64,000 nt of DNA from Mycolicibacterium litorale (GCF_014218295.1 NZ_AP023287.1:5208001-5272000); one strand, 5' to 3'; shown: positions 54,042-63,175, counted from the first letter of the stretch. Notes: generated by a model not told the origin, from the sequence alone. Made by a program: numbers and translations.

Positions 54042-55408
54042 GGGCGGCCGGTGATCCGGTCGGCGAGTTTCGCGATCGGCGACGTGCTCTGCCGGCCCCG
54101 GGCCTCATGGCGGTCGGCCAGCCGGTAGGCGAGGTAGAGCCCCCGCACGCCGAGCCACCGCAGCGGCTCCGGCTCCCACCCGCGCGAATGATGGCCGACC
54201 CACGGCAGTTCGGTGAGCGGGGTGGACCGCTCGAGCACCAGGTCCGCCAGTGTGCGTCCGGCCAGGTTCGTCGCCGTGACACCGTGTCCGACGTAGCCGC
54301 CGGCCCATCCCAGGCCGGTGGTCCGGTCGAGGGTGACGGTCGACTCCCAGTCCCGGGGCACCGCCAGCACCCCGCACCAGCCGTGTGCGATCGGCACGTC
54401 GCGGATCTGCGGCAGCAGCGAGTGCAGGACGCCGGTGAGCCTGGTGATCGTGCGGTGCGGGACGCGGCCGTCGTCGTCGATCCGGGATCCGTACCGGTAC
54501 GGCACGCTGCGCCCGCCGATCGCGATCCGGTTGTCGACCGTGCGCTGGGCGTAGAAGAAGCCGTGTGCGGTGTCGCCGACGGTCTCGCAACCGTTCCATC
54601 CGACCGACGCCCACCGCTCGTCGGGGATCGGCTCGGTGGCGATCATCGAACTGTTCATCGGCAACCAGCGGCGCCGCAGGCCAGGCAGCGTCGCGGTGAA
54701 ACCCTCGGTGGCGCGCAGCACGATCGGCGCGCGCACGGTGCCGTGGGGCGTGAGCGCCCGGCCCGGGCTGATCGACATCACCGGAGATTGCTCGTAGATC
54801 GGCACGCCGAGCCGCTCGACGGCCTCGGCCAGGCCGCGCGCGAGGCGGGCGGGCTGCACGCGCGCGCAGTGCGGCGTGTGGTACGCCGACACCACGCTGT
54901 CGAATCGGATACGTTCGACGGCTTCGCTTTTCGTCAACGATGTCACGCCGTCGACCTGCCAGAGCCGCTCCTCGTCGAGTGCGGCCGCCAGCCGCGCCGC
55001 CTGGGCCGCGTTGCGCGCGATCTCCATCGTGCCGCCCTTGACGATGCCGGCGTCGATGCCCTCGGCCGAGGCGACGGCGCTGACCTCGTCGACGGCCTCG
55101 TTGAGTGAGCGCTGCCATGCCAGCACGTTGTCGCGGCCGTAGCGTCGGGCCATCGCGTTGCGGTCGCCGGGCACCAGACCGGAGAGCCAGCCGCCGTTGC
55201 GGCCGGACGCGCCGAATCCGGCGAAGCGGGCCTCGAGGATCACGATCCGCAGCGACGGATCAGCGCGTTTGAGGTAGTAGGCGGTCCACAGCCCGGTGTA
55301 GCCGGCGCCGACGATGCAGACGTCGGCGTCACGTCCTCCGGGAAGGGGCGCTCGGGAGGCCGGCAGTTCGTCGAACCAGTGGGACACCTGACCGTTCACC
55401 GTAGGCAC
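54038..55408 (-). CDS. FAD-dependent oxidoreductase (DAO/PuuB-like)
   Basis: Protein of 456 residues of the D-amino-acid-oxidase superfamily. FAD motif ADVCIVGAGYTGLWTAYYLK, RFAGFGASGRNGGWLSG (the GxxxxRNGG signature of gamma-glutamylputrescine oxidase-like enzymes), and C-terminal GYVGHGVTATNLAGRTLADL. It probably oxidises an amine or amino acid with release of peroxide; substrate unknown. GTG 55408 (VPTVNGQVSHWF) is the start chosen because upstream codons look non-coding. A CAGAAT -10 lies close upstream, suggesting a leaderless message. Confidence 0.88.
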   Translation of the reverse strand: MPTVNGQVSHWFDELPASRAPLPGGRDADVCIVGAGYTGLWTAYYLKRADPSLRIVILEARFAGFGASGRNGGWLSGLVPGDRNAMARRYGRDNVLAWQRSLNEAVDEVSAVASAEGIDAGIVKGGTMEIARNAAQAARLAAALDEERLWQVDGVTSLTKSEAVERIRFDSVVSAYHTPHCARVQPARLARGLAEAVERLGVPIYEQSPVMSISPGRALTPHGTVRAPIVLRATEGFTATLPGLRRRWLPMNSSMIATEPIPDERWASVGWNGCETVGDTAHGFFYAQRTVDNRIAIGGRSVPYRYGSRIDDDGRVPHRTITRLTGVLHSLLPQIRDVPIAHGWCGVLAVPRDWESTVTLDRTTGLGWAGGYVGHGVTATNLAGRTLADLVLERSTPLTELPWVGHHSRGWEPEPLRWLGVRGLYLAYRLADRHEARGRQSTSPIAKLADRITGRP

Positions 55409-55439
55409 CCGACGATTCTGGCATCTCACCGCGATCACC

Positions 55440-55494
55440 GACTCTGCGTCCAGGGCGTCGCGCACTCGACATCCGGCGCCCCGCACGCAGAGTC
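55440..55494. repeat. Long-spaced inverted repeat
   Basis: GACTCTGCGT (55440-55449) and ACGCAGAGTC (55485-55494) are perfect 10-bp complements 35 bp apart, between divergent flavoprotein genes. Confidence 0.55.
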
Positions 55495-55524
55495 AACGGC
55501 AGGCATAACGGGTATCAGGTCTCC

Positions 55525-56904
55525 ATGCTCAACGGGCGCCCGAAGGTTCTCATCATCGGCGGAGGATTCGGCGGGCTGTTCTGCGCCCGACGCCTCGGAC
55601 GCGTCGGGGTCGACGTCACGTTGCTCGACCGCGCGGCGTGCCATGTGTTCCAGCCGCTGCTGTATCAGTGCGCGACAGGGACGTTGAGCATCGGCCAGAT
55701 CAGCCGGTCGCTGCGCGAGGAACTGGCCCGCCACGACAACGTCACGACGCTGTTGGGCGAGGCCGTCCGGCTCGACCCGGCGGCCCGCCGGGTCACCGCG
55801 CGTCGGCCCGACGAATCGACGTTCGACCTCTCCTACGACTACCTGGTGATCGCGGCGGGGATGCGCCAGTCCTATTTCGGCAACGAGGAATTCGCCGCGT
55901 GGGCGCCCGGTATGAAGACGCTCGACGATGCGCTCAGCATCCGCCGCCGGATCTTCGCGGCCTTCGAGATCGCCGAGACGCTGCCGCCGGGACCCGAGCG
56001 GGAGCAGTGGCTGACGTTCGCCGTCGCGGGCGGCGGCCCTACCGGTGTCGAATTGGCCGGGCAGATCCGGGAATTGGCGACCCGCGCACTGGCCAACGAG
56101 TTCCACAGCATCGAGCCGCAGGAGGCGCGGGTGCTGTTGTTCGACGGCGGTGACCGCGTCCTCAAGAGCTTCGCGCCGGGGCTGGCCGAACGGGCGTCGC
56201 GGACGCTGCAGGAGTTGGGCGTCGATCTGCACTTCGGGGTCCACGTGACCGACGTGCGACGCGACGGTGTGACGGTGAGCCCGAAAGGCGGTGGGCCCAC
56301 CCGCGACTACGCGACCAGGACGGTGCTGTGGACGGCAGGCGTCGAGGCGGTGCCCTTCGCGCGGCATGCCGCCGAACAACTGGGCGCCGACACCGACCGG
56401 TCGGGCCGCATCAAGGTGAACGCCGACCTGACGGTGCCGGGCCATTCCGAGGTGTTCGTCATCGGGGACCTCGCCGGCCGCGACGGGTTGCCCGGGGTCG
56501 CCGAGAACGCCATGCAGGGCGGGTTGCACGCCGCCGCCTGTATCCGCCGTGACCTCGACGGGGCGAGACGCAAGGACTTCCGCTACCGCGACCTCGGATC
56601 GGCCGCCTACATCAGCCGCGGGCACGCCCTGCTGCAGGCCGGACCGGTCCGGTTGACCGGCATCCTCGGATGGCTCGGGTGGGGCTTCATCCACATCGCC
56701 TTCCTCACCGGCGTGCGCAACCGCTTCAGCACGGTCGGAACCTGGATGGCCAGCATCGCCCGAGCCAACCGCAGCGACCGCACCTTCATCCTCGGCGGGT
56801 CCGGCCATCCCGAGGAGCCCTACACCTGGGAATCGCCGGTGCATCAGGGGCACCACTCGACGCGCGGGGAACGCAGCAAATCCCTCGAGCCACCAGGGGC
56901 ATGA
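55525..56904 (+). CDS. Type II NADH dehydrogenase-like flavoprotein
   Basis: Protein of 459 residues. FAD motif KVLIIGGGFGGLFCARRLGR, NDH-2 block HVFQPLLYQCATGTLS, NAD motif FAVAGGGPTGVELAGQIREL, RTVLWTAGVEAVPFARHAAE, and FAD-contact EVFVIGDLAGRDGLPGVAENAMQGG. The C-terminal part (GWLGWGFIHIAFLTGVRNRF) is the membrane-associating region of Ndh. It passes electrons from NADH to menaquinone; it is an additional paralogue rather than the housekeeping Ndh if that lies elsewhere. ATG 55525. Tail is longer and hydrophilic. Confidence 0.88.
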   Translation: MLNGRPKVLIIGGGFGGLFCARRLGRVGVDVTLLDRAACHVFQPLLYQCATGTLSIGQISRSLREELARHDNVTTLLGEAVRLDPAARRVTARRPDESTFDLSYDYLVIAAGMRQSYFGNEEFAAWAPGMKTLDDALSIRRRIFAAFEIAETLPPGPEREQWLTFAVAGGGPTGVELAGQIRELATRALANEFHSIEPQEARVLLFDGGDRVLKSFAPGLAERASRTLQELGVDLHFGVHVTDVRRDGVTVSPKGGGPTRDYATRTVLWTAGVEAVPFARHAAEQLGADTDRSGRIKVNADLTVPGHSEVFVIGDLAGRDGLPGVAENAMQGGLHAAACIRRDLDGARRKDFRYRDLGSAAYISRGHALLQAGPVRLTGILGWLGWGFIHIAFLTGVRNRFSTVGTWMASIARANRSDRTFILGGSGHPEEPYTWESPVHQGHHSTRGERSKSLEPPGA

Positions 56905-57016
56905 GCCGGCGTTCGATGTGTCTGAAATCGCCCACCCTGAAGTTGGCGGAAAAGGACTCGTTGCGAGACCATGGAAACATGCCCGTAACAATTGCGCAGC
57001 AAAGGGCGTCCGCCCG

Positions 57017-57601
57017 ATGAGCCTGTTCGTTCGGCTACGGTGCACCCTCCGCCGGCTCGCGGGCGGCCCGCTGGTGCGGTTCGTCGACCGGGTCGAGGCG
57101 TCGGCCACGCTGATGGCCGCCGTGCTGCTGGTCGTCGCCGGCTTCGTCGCGGTGCACATCTCGACGGCGGTGCGCGACGATCAGCTCCGCGCCGCCGAGA
57201 TCGAGGCGGCGAACCGGCATGCCGTCGAGGCGGTCGCCCTCGACCGGAGCAAAGCCAAACCCCAGCGCTCCATGACGACGTTCACCGTGCAGGTGCAGTG
57301 GTTCGCCAACGGCGTCACGCGCGACACGATCGTCGAGGTGCCGCACGCGGTGAAGCAGGGTGACCGGGTCGGCATCTGGATCGACACCCAGGGCAACGTC
57401 GCGTCGGCACCGCTGAGCGCCGACGACGCGCGGGCGCGGGGGGTCGGCGCGGGGATCGGCATGTGGCTGGCGAGCCTGTCGGTGGTGACGGCCGCCCTGC
57501 TCGTGCTGCGCCGGGCGCTGAACCGTGCGCGGTACCGCGCCTGGGACCGCGACCTCGTGCTGCTCGTCGGTGGCGGTGGTTCGGCCGCGCACAGTCCGTG
57601 A
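57017..57601 (+). CDS. Rv1733c-family two-helix membrane protein
   Basis: Protein of 194 residues. N-terminal basic segment with NPLVR-like GGPLVRFVDRVEASATLMAA, first helix AAVLLVVAGFVAVHISTAV, an extracytoplasmic domain (FTVQVQWFANGVTRDTIVEV; QGDRVGIWIDTQGNV), and second helix AGIGMWLASLSVVTAALLVL followed by WDRDLVLL. This is the layout of the M. tuberculosis dormancy antigen Rv1733c. Function unknown. ATG 57017 matches the family start. Confidence 0.85.
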   Translation: MSLFVRLRCTLRRLAGGPLVRFVDRVEASATLMAAVLLVVAGFVAVHISTAVRDDQLRAAEIEAANRHAVEAVALDRSKAKPQRSMTTFTVQVQWFANGVTRDTIVEVPHAVKQGDRVGIWIDTQGNVASAPLSADDARARGVGAGIGMWLASLSVVTAALLVLRRALNRARYRAWDRDLVLLVGGGGSAAHSP

Positions 57602-57620
57602 ATGCGGAGTCGACGCGAAA

Positions 57621-57648
57621 AAGGGGCGCCCCGGTGGGGGCGCCCCTT
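57621..57648. terminator. Bidirectional terminator hairpin
   Basis: AAGGGGCGCCCC (57621-57632), loop GGTG, GGGGCGCCCCTT (57637-57648): a perfect 12-bp stem with A-rich left and T-rich right flank between convergent genes. Confidence 0.8.
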
Positions 57649-57662
57649 CGGCTGTCTTCGGG

Positions 57663-57911
57663 TCAGCGGACGGTGACGTAGACGACGCGGTCGTCGTTGT
57701 CGTAGCGCACCGACACGATGCTGGACTGATCCAGCGGCTTGACCACGCCCTGGTGGTTCACCCGCACCGCGTACCCGCGGTCGTCCAGTGAGCTGATCGT
57801 GTCGGCGGCGTTACCCGGCCCGACCGGAGCGGCCTGCGCGGGGGCGGCCAGTCCCAGGAACCCTGCGGCCAGTCCGCCGGCGACGATGGTGGCGAATCCG
57901 AATGTGTTCAT
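57663..57911 (-). CDS. Small secreted protein, 82 residues
   Basis: Signal peptide MNTFGFATIVAGGLAAGFLG ending near APAQA-AP, then a 50-residue mature part (GNAADTISSLDDRGYAVRVN ... SSIVSVRYDNDDRVVYVTVR) with an alternating strand pattern. Similar short exported proteins are frequent in mycobacteria; function unknown. ATG 57911 after AGGCAGGGAC. The 130 bp upstream hold no other gene. Confidence 0.8.
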   Translation of the reverse strand: MNTFGFATIVAGGLAAGFLGLAAPAQAAPVGPGNAADTISSLDDRGYAVRVNHQGVVKPLDQSSIVSVRYDNDDRVVYVTVR

Positions 57912-58043
57912 GTCCCTGCCTCTTTCGGGTCATCGGTCCGGAGGTTTTCCTGGCCGGTCTGACCGGTGAAACCAGCAGGTCAGAGCCCCCATTCCGGTTG
58001 GCAGTGATTGACCGGCGGGTGGCAGGAATCGCGCGTCGGCACC

Positions 58044-58841
58044 TCAGAACGCGTAGCGGTGGAACTGCGCCATCGTGCGCAGCCCAGGCACCCGGTTCAT
58101 CACGGCCGCCATCGCCCGGTAGCCGGCGGACAGACCCGCGAACCCCTCGGACTCGAAGACCGGCACCCACGCCAGCAGCCGTGTCCCGGGCACCGCGTCG
58201 AGGATGTCAGCGGGGCCACGGATCCCCCACCGCAGTGTCGCTCCCGACCGGCGGACCGGAGTGTTCGTCCACTGCAGCGCGATGCCGAGCGGGTTGAACG
58301 CGTCGAACTGCAGTTCCCCGGACGGGAATCGGGCCACGAGGCGGCGCAGCAGGGCGACGCCGTCGGCTTCGGCGAGGTACATCGTCAAGCCCTCGGCGAG
58401 TATCAATGTCGGGCGGTCCGCCGGCACCGTCGTGAGCCATTCGGGATCCGTCACCGAGGCCGCCACGATGTGACAGTGCTCCCGCGGTGGGTAGAACTGT
58501 TCGCGCAGCACCGCCACGTCGGGGTAGTCGACGTCGAACCACTCCACCCCCGGGCCGGGATCGAGCCGGTGGTAGCGGCCGTCCAGCCCGCAACCCAGGT
58601 GCAGCACCACCGCTTCGGGGTGCACGGCGAGGAACTGCCGGGCCCAGGTGTCGAAGTGCCTGACCCGCAACGTGACGCCGGGCGCGTTGCGCGCCGTGAT
58701 ACCGGTTCTCTCCCAGTCGTAGTCGATGCGCGCGACGATGTCGCGGGCCCACCCGTCACCGAGAGCGTCGGCGTCGAGCGCCCTGGCGTACAGCGTTGCC
58801 AGCATCGTCTCCGGGGCGCCGTGCAGGTCGACGCGGGTCAC
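58044..58841 (-). CDS. LCM/PPM1-type class I methyltransferase
   Basis: Protein of 265 residues of the leucine-carboxyl-methyltransferase-like family: RVRHFDTWARQFLAVHPEAV, VLHLGCGLDGRYHRLDPGPG (SAM site), VEWFDVDYPDVAVLREQFYP, and LILAEGLTMYLAEADGVALL. In actinobacteria such proteins methylate small-molecule acids or polyketides; substrate unknown. The C-terminal region (YRAMAAVMNRVPGLRTMAQFHRY) fits the family. Its ATG overlaps the stop of the deazaflavin-dependent protein (ATGA). Confidence 0.88.
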   Translation of the reverse strand: MTRVDLHGAPETMLATLYARALDADALGDGWARDIVARIDYDWERTGITARNAPGVTLRVRHFDTWARQFLAVHPEAVVLHLGCGLDGRYHRLDPGPGVEWFDVDYPDVAVLREQFYPPREHCHIVAASVTDPEWLTTVPADRPTLILAEGLTMYLAEADGVALLRRLVARFPSGELQFDAFNPLGIALQWTNTPVRRSGATLRWGIRGPADILDAVPGTRLLAWVPVFESEGFAGLSAGYRAMAAVMNRVPGLRTMAQFHRYAF

Positions 58842-59218
58842 GGGGCGATCCGTAGGTACAGGAACTCCGAGACGCGCACGATGCCGAGGATACGGCGCAC
58901 CGGCAGCGGCATGTCGGCGCGCTCTTCATCGACGTACACCTGCGGATCGGTCAGGGTGTAGCGCGTGCGGCGCGTGAGCACTTCACAGCCGCCGGCCGCG
59001 ACGACGTTGCGCACCCAGTCCGCGTCCGCACCGTAGGTCAGCGCGAAGACGAAACCGTCGCGACGCCGGAAGAGATTCACGGGGGTGCGGAACTGCCTGC
59101 CGGACCGGCGTCCGCGGTGGATGAGCAACCCGAAGCCGGGCAGCCACGGCGCGACGAACCTGACGACCCGGTTGAGGCCGACCCGATTGGCCCTGGCGAG
59201 CCACCTGGGAGCCGGCAT
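58838..59218 (-). CDS. DDN-type deazaflavin (F420)-dependent nitroreductase family protein
   Basis: Protein of 126 residues. The split-barrel shows LLIHRGRRSGRQFRTPVNLF, FALTYGADADWVRNVVAAGG and RRTRYTLTDPQVY, the blocks that bind F420 in the Rv3547/Ddn family. It probably reduces quinones or other hydrophobic acceptors with F420H2. It has an Arg-rich short N-terminus that could contact membrane. ATG 59218; two bases separate it from the SDR gene stop, and it overlaps the methyltransferase, so three genes form one unit. Confidence 0.9.
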   Translation of the reverse strand: MPAPRWLARANRVGLNRVVRFVAPWLPGFGLLIHRGRRSGRQFRTPVNLFRRRDGFVFALTYGADADWVRNVVAAGGCEVLTRRTRYTLTDPQVYVDEERADMPLPVRRILGIVRVSEFLYLRIAP

Positions 59219-59220
59219 GA

Positions 59221-60231
59221 CTAAGCCTGAGTCCTGCTCGCTCGCTTGGCATTTCGCAGACCGACCCAGAACTGCGCGGCCTCGCGGATCGACTCCTCCA
59301 CGGGCCGCGGCTGCCAGCCCAGCTCACGCACCGCCTTGCCGTGGTCGAGTTCGGCCTCGGCGCGCATCAGCCGCAACGACTCCAGCGACATCCGTTCGTC
59401 GGTGCCGCGTAACCGCGACTTGGCGCTGCCCAGCGCGGCGAGCGCGTACGAGACGGGCAGCGGGATCGACCGCGCCGGCGGCGCCACCCCGGCAGCCTCC
59501 GCGGCGATCCTCGCGACGTCGGCGTTGCTGATCATCTTCTCCGAGATCAGGTAGCGCTCACCGACGCGGCCCTTCTCGGCGGCCAGGATCAGTGCGCGGG
59601 CCGCGTCATCCACCCCGACCGCTTCGAGTTCGATACCGCTCATCACGAACGGCAACTTGCCCAGCGCGGCCCCGGCGATGATCGCCCCGTGCGGGGTACG
59701 GCCCCAGTCGCCGCTGCCGTACGTCGTCGACACGCACATGGCCACACCGGGCAGGCCACGCTCGCGGGCGTACCGCAGCACCAGCTCCTCGCCCTGCACC
59801 CGCGACCGCACGTACGGGGTGACGCGGCGGACGTCGACGGCGTCGGCCTCGGTGGCCCGCCTGCCCCGACGCCGCCCGACGGTGACATAGCTGCTGGTGA
59901 ACACGAAGCGGCGCAACGGAATACCGACGGCCACGTCGAGCACGTTGCGGGTGCCGTCGACATTGGTGCGGAACAGCGGCGCGGGGTCGCGTAACCAGCC
60001 ACGGGCGTCGACCACGCAGTAGTAGACGTCGTCGCACCCGGTCATCGCCTCGCGCAGGGTCTCGTCGTCCCAGATGTCACCGGTGAAGCGCTGCACCGCG
60101 AGGTCGTCGATGCCGATGGTCTTGGCCGTCGGGCGCACCATCACCCGCACGTCGTGGCCGTCGGTGACGAGCCGGCGGGTGACGTGGGAGCCGAGGAAGC
60201 CGTTGGCGCCGATGACCAGTGCGGTGCTCAC
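59221..60231 (-). CDS. Extended SDR (3-beta-HSD/dihydroflavonol-reductase-like, Rv0139-like)
   Basis: Protein of 336 residues. Rossmann motif ALVIGANGFLGSHVTRRLV (GxxGxxG), DVYYCVVDARGW, catalytic Ser in FVFTSSYVTVGR. The usual YxxxK is replaced by YVRSR in VTPYVRSRVQGEELVLRYA, a Lys-to-Arg change that may alter catalysis. Substrate may be a steroid or other cyclic alcohol. Its ATG overlaps the stop of the SnoaL-like gene (ATGA-type), placing it downstream in the same operon as that gene. Confidence 0.87.
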   Translation of the reverse strand: MSTALVIGANGFLGSHVTRRLVTDGHDVRVMVRPTAKTIGIDDLAVQRFTGDIWDDETLREAMTGCDDVYYCVVDARGWLRDPAPLFRTNVDGTRNVLDVAVGIPLRRFVFTSSYVTVGRRRGRRATEADAVDVRRVTPYVRSRVQGEELVLRYARERGLPGVAMCVSTTYGSGDWGRTPHGAIIAGAALGKLPFVMSGIELEAVGVDDAARALILAAEKGRVGERYLISEKMISNADVARIAAEAAGVAPPARSIPLPVSYALAALGSAKSRLRGTDERMSLESLRLMRAEAELDHGKAVRELGWQPRPVEESIREAAQFWVGLRNAKRASRTQA

Positions 60232-60743
60232 CGCCCACCCCCGTACTGCCGCATCCAGGCGGCCGCCTCATCGGTGAGCGTGCCCAGCTCGGCGGCCTTG
60301 CGGCACCACTTCACCGTCGCCTTGACGAACCGCAGCGGGTTGTAGACATCCTCCTGCCGGGACCACCGACCGTCGCCGGCGTAGGTGACGATCGAGATGT
60401 TGGTGGCGCTGATGACGGTGCCGTCGCCCGGATCGCGCATCGGGTTGTCGAGCTCGCAGATGATCCGGCCGGTGGCCTCGTCGGCGACCGACCACAGCGA
60501 CGGGAACGACGTCATGTAGCTGCCAGGAAAGGTGGTCATGGTCCGCCAGATCCATGTCCGGACCTCCTCGCGGCCGCGCATGGTGCCCGCGGCGTGCTCG
60601 ATGTAGAGGACGTCGGGGGTGTACTGCTCGACCCAGGGATCCCAGTCGCGGGTCTGCGCGGCGTGGGCGACCGTCTCCTCGAACGTCGCGAACGCCGAGA
60701 TCAGCTCGGCGCGGGTGAACCGGGCGGAATCCGTGCTCGTCAC
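60228..60743 (-). CDS. SnoaL/NTF2-like protein (Rv0138-like)
   Basis: Protein of 171 residues with the alpha+beta cone fold: ISAFATFEETVAHAAQTRDW, WVEQYTPDVLYIEHAAGTMR, VRTWIWRTMTTFPGSYMTSF and IVTYAGDGRWSRQEDVYNPL. Such proteins act as isomerases, cyclases or ligand binders. GTG 60743 (VTSTDSARFTR) is chosen; frames upstream run into the operator. A KstR-type palindrome lies 10 bp before the start, and the SDR gene is coupled downstream. Confidence 0.85.
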   Translation of the reverse strand: MTSTDSARFTRAELISAFATFEETVAHAAQTRDWDPWVEQYTPDVLYIEHAAGTMRGREEVRTWIWRTMTTFPGSYMTSFPSLWSVADEATGRIICELDNPMRDPGDGTVISATNISIVTYAGDGRWSRQEDVYNPLRFVKATVKWCRKAAELGTLTDEAAAWMRQYGGGR

Positions 60744-60752
60744 ATCCAGAAC

Positions 60753-60766
60753 TAGAACACGTTCTA
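60753..60766. promoter_or_regulatory. KstR-type palindrome
   Basis: TAGAACACGTTCTA fits the mycobacterial KstR consensus TnnAACnnGTTnnA exactly. It lies between the SnoaL-like gene (start 60743) and msrB (start 60854), closer to the former. Confidence 0.55.
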
Positions 60767-60853
60767 CACGCGTTTGTCGAGGGTCCGGCCGCGCCGAACA
60801 GGGATGATCCTGCCCCGGCCTACGGTTGAAGAAGGTGCACACGAGGAGGTCAT

Positions 60854-61312
60854 GTGGCACAGGGCTACAACAGGAATCCCGCCGCGGTCAGCGCGCTGTC
60901 CCCCGAGCAGTACCACGTCACACAGGAGAACGGCACGGAGCGGCCGTTCACCGGTGAGTACTGGGGCAACCACGAACCGGGTATCTACGTCGACGTGGTC
61001 TCGGGCGAGCCGCTGTTCGCCTCGGTCCACAAGTTCGAGAGCGGCAGCGGGTGGCCCAGCTTCACCCGGCCGCTGGAGGCGGCCAATGTCACGGAGAAGC
61101 GCGACTTCAGCCATCTGATGATCCGCACCGAGGTGCGGTCGGCCCACGCCGACAGCCATCTCGGTCACGTCTTCACCGACGGGCCTCGCTCCGAAGGCGG
61201 GCTGCGGTACTGCATCAACTCGGCGGCACTGCGGTTCGTGCACCTCGACGAGCTCGAGGCGCAAGGATATGGGGAGTACAAGACGCTGTTCACCAAGGAG
61301 GAGACGCGATGA
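60854..61312 (+). CDS. msrB: Peptide methionine-(R)-sulfoxide reductase
   Basis: Repairs the R epimer of oxidised methionine. Protein of 152 residues with the MsrB blocks [47 protein letters not shown] and the catalytic Cys in [13 protein letters not shown]. The zinc CxxC pairs of some MsrBs are absent. GTG 60854 follows GAGGAGGTCAT. Coupled to msrA through an ATGA overlap. Confidence 0.95.
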   Translation: MAQGYNRNPAAVSALSPEQYHVTQENGTERPFTGEYWGNHEPGIYVDVVSGEPLFASVHKFESGSGWPSFTRPLEAANVTEKRDFSHLMIRTEVRSAHADSHLGHVFTDGPRSEGGLRYCINSAALRFVHLDELEAQGYGEYKTLFTKEETR

Positions 61313-61824
61313 CCGAGTACAAGAAGGCCATCCTGGCGGGCGGCTGCTTCTGGGGCATGCAGGACCTGATCCGCAAGCAGCCGGGTGTGGTGTCGACGCG
61401 CGTCGGTTACACCGGCGGCCAGAACGACCACCCCACCTACCGCAATCACCCGGGCCACGCCGAGTCGATCGAGATCGTCTACGACCCGGCGCAGACCGAC
61501 TACCGCGCGCTGCTCGAGTTCTTCTTCCAGATCCACGATCCGACGACGAAGAACCGCCAGGGCAACGACATCGGCACCAGCTACCGCTCGGCGATCTTCT
61601 ACACCGACGAGGAGCAGAAGCGCATCGCGCTCGACACGATCGCCGACGTCGACGCGTCCGGACTGTGGCCGGGCAAGGTGGTCACCGAGGTGACGCCGGC
61701 CGGTGAGTTCTGGGAGGCCGAGCCCGAGCACCAGGACTACCTGGAGCGGATGCCGTGGGGGTACACCTGCCACTTCCCGCGCCCGGACTGGAAGCTGCCC
61801 AAGCGGGCGGACGCGAAAGCCTGA
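61309..61824 (+). CDS. msrA: Peptide methionine-(S)-sulfoxide reductase
   Basis: Repairs the S epimer of oxidised methionine. Protein of 171 residues with the catalytic [10 protein letters not shown] motif at residues 11-20, [26 protein letters not shown] and [20 protein letters not shown]. Recycling would use an internal Cys near the C-terminus ([10 protein letters not shown]). ATG 61309. Corresponds to Rv0137c; converges with cyp138 with only one base between the stops. Confidence 0.96.
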   Translation: MTEYKKAILAGGCFWGMQDLIRKQPGVVSTRVGYTGGQNDHPTYRNHPGHAESIEIVYDPAQTDYRALLEFFFQIHDPTTKNRQGNDIGTSYRSAIFYTDEEQKRIALDTIADVDASGLWPGKVVTEVTPAGEFWEAEPEHQDYLERMPWGYTCHFPRPDWKLPKRADAKA

Positions 61825-61825
61825 T

Positions 61826-63175
61826 TCAGGCCAGCGGCTGGGGCCGGCGGCGCAGGGTGACCCGCCCGCCGGCCTTCGGCGTGTAGGCGACACCGCGGGA
61901 GTGCACCTTCTCCCCCGGCGCCGTCGTGGGCTCGATGATGAAGTGGCGCAGGACGGTCCGCAGGACGACGTCCATCTCGACGTTGGCGAACACCGCGCCG
62001 ATGCACCGGCGCGTTCCGCCCCCGAACGGGACGTGCGTCAGCGGCGACGGGCGCGCGCCGACGAACCGTTCCGGTGAGAACCGTTCCGGGTCGACGTAGT
62101 CGTCGGCCTGTTCGTGGATCTCGCTCAGCGCCACCACGATCGAATAGCCACGGGGGATCACCCACTCGCCGAGTTCGAACGTCGGCGCGTGGACGTGGCG
62201 GCCCGCGAAGTCGATGACGGTGCGGTTGCGCTGCACCTCGTAGATCGTCGCCTGGCGGTATTCGTTGTCGTCGGTCGCCGCCTCGGCGACCAGTTTGTCC
62301 AGGACGTCGGGGTGCCTGCTGATCCGCTCGAACGCCCATCCGAGCGTGGACGCCGTCGTCTCGTGGCCGGCGGCGAGCAGGGTGAGCAGTTCGTCGGCGA
62401 TCTCGCTGCGCGACATCTCCGTCCCGTCCTCGTAGGTGCTGCGCAACAGCAGCGCCAGCACGTCGTCACGCTCGTCGAAGCGTGGGTCGGAGCGGACCTC
62501 GTCGATCAACCGGTCGATCACCTCGTCGTAGCGCCTGCGGTAGTCGGCGAGCCGGCCCCACGGCGTGAGGCGGCCGAACGTGCGCGGCGGGCTGGGGATC
62601 ACCGCGAGCCGCGACCCCAGCGTGACCCACGGCGGGATGATGCGGCGCAGTTCGTCGAGCTTCTGGCCGTCGGCGCCGAACACCGCGCGCAGGATCGCGT
62701 TGAGGGTGATGCGCATCATCGGCTCGAGCGTCGGGAACGTCTGCCCCTCCGGCCATGCGGCGGATTCGCGCAGGGTCTCCTCTTCGAAGACCTTCTCGTA
62801 GTTCTTGACGCTCCTGCCGTGCAGCGGCGGGGTGAGCAGCCGGCGGCGGCGTTTGTGCTCGGCCCCGTCGAGGGCGAACACCGATCCCGGGCCCAGCACC
62901 CGGCTGAGGTTGGGCTGGATGTTGCCGACCGCGTCGGTGGGCGCCATGAACAGCTGTTTGGCCAGTTGCGGGTCGGCGACGATCACCGTGCGGCCGAACA
63001 TCGGGATGTTGAGGCAGAAGGCCGGGCCGTGCCGTTTGGCCAGCCGGGCGACGAGCTGACGGCGCGCGAACGCGTAGGCGATCCCCTGCACCGGCATCGA
63101 CAGCCGCAGGGCCGGCGGCAGGTTCACCGCGGTGGGGCTCGAGGTGGGGACGTCGGCAACGGTCGCTTCGCTCAT
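61826..63175 (-). CDS. cyp138: Cytochrome P450 (CYP138-like)
   Basis: Haem monooxygenase of 449 residues. I-helix LLTLLAAGHETTASTLGWAF, K-helix ExxR in YEVQRNRTV, PERF-like DDYVDPERFSPERFV, and the haem-binding loop VPFGGGTRRCIGAVFA with the thiolate Cys. Soluble, needing ferredoxin partners; substrate unknown. ATG 63175 (MSEATVADV) is chosen; codons upstream overlap the divergent promoter. Corresponds to Rv0136 by order. The divergent TetR gene probably regulates it. Confidence 0.93.
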   Translation of the reverse strand: MSEATVADVPTSSPTAVNLPPALRLSMPVQGIAYAFARRQLVARLAKRHGPAFCLNIPMFGRTVIVADPQLAKQLFMAPTDAVGNIQPNLSRVLGPGSVFALDGAEHKRRRRLLTPPLHGRSVKNYEKVFEEETLRESAAWPEGQTFPTLEPMMRITLNAILRAVFGADGQKLDELRRIIPPWVTLGSRLAVIPSPPRTFGRLTPWGRLADYRRRYDEVIDRLIDEVRSDPRFDERDDVLALLLRSTYEDGTEMSRSEIADELLTLLAAGHETTASTLGWAFERISRHPDVLDKLVAEAATDDNEYRQATIYEVQRNRTVIDFAGRHVHAPTFELGEWVIPRGYSIVVALSEIHEQADDYVDPERFSPERFVGARPSPLTHVPFGGGTRRCIGAVFANVEMDVVLRTVLRHFIIEPTTAPGEKVHSRGVAYTPKAGGRVTLRRRPQPLA

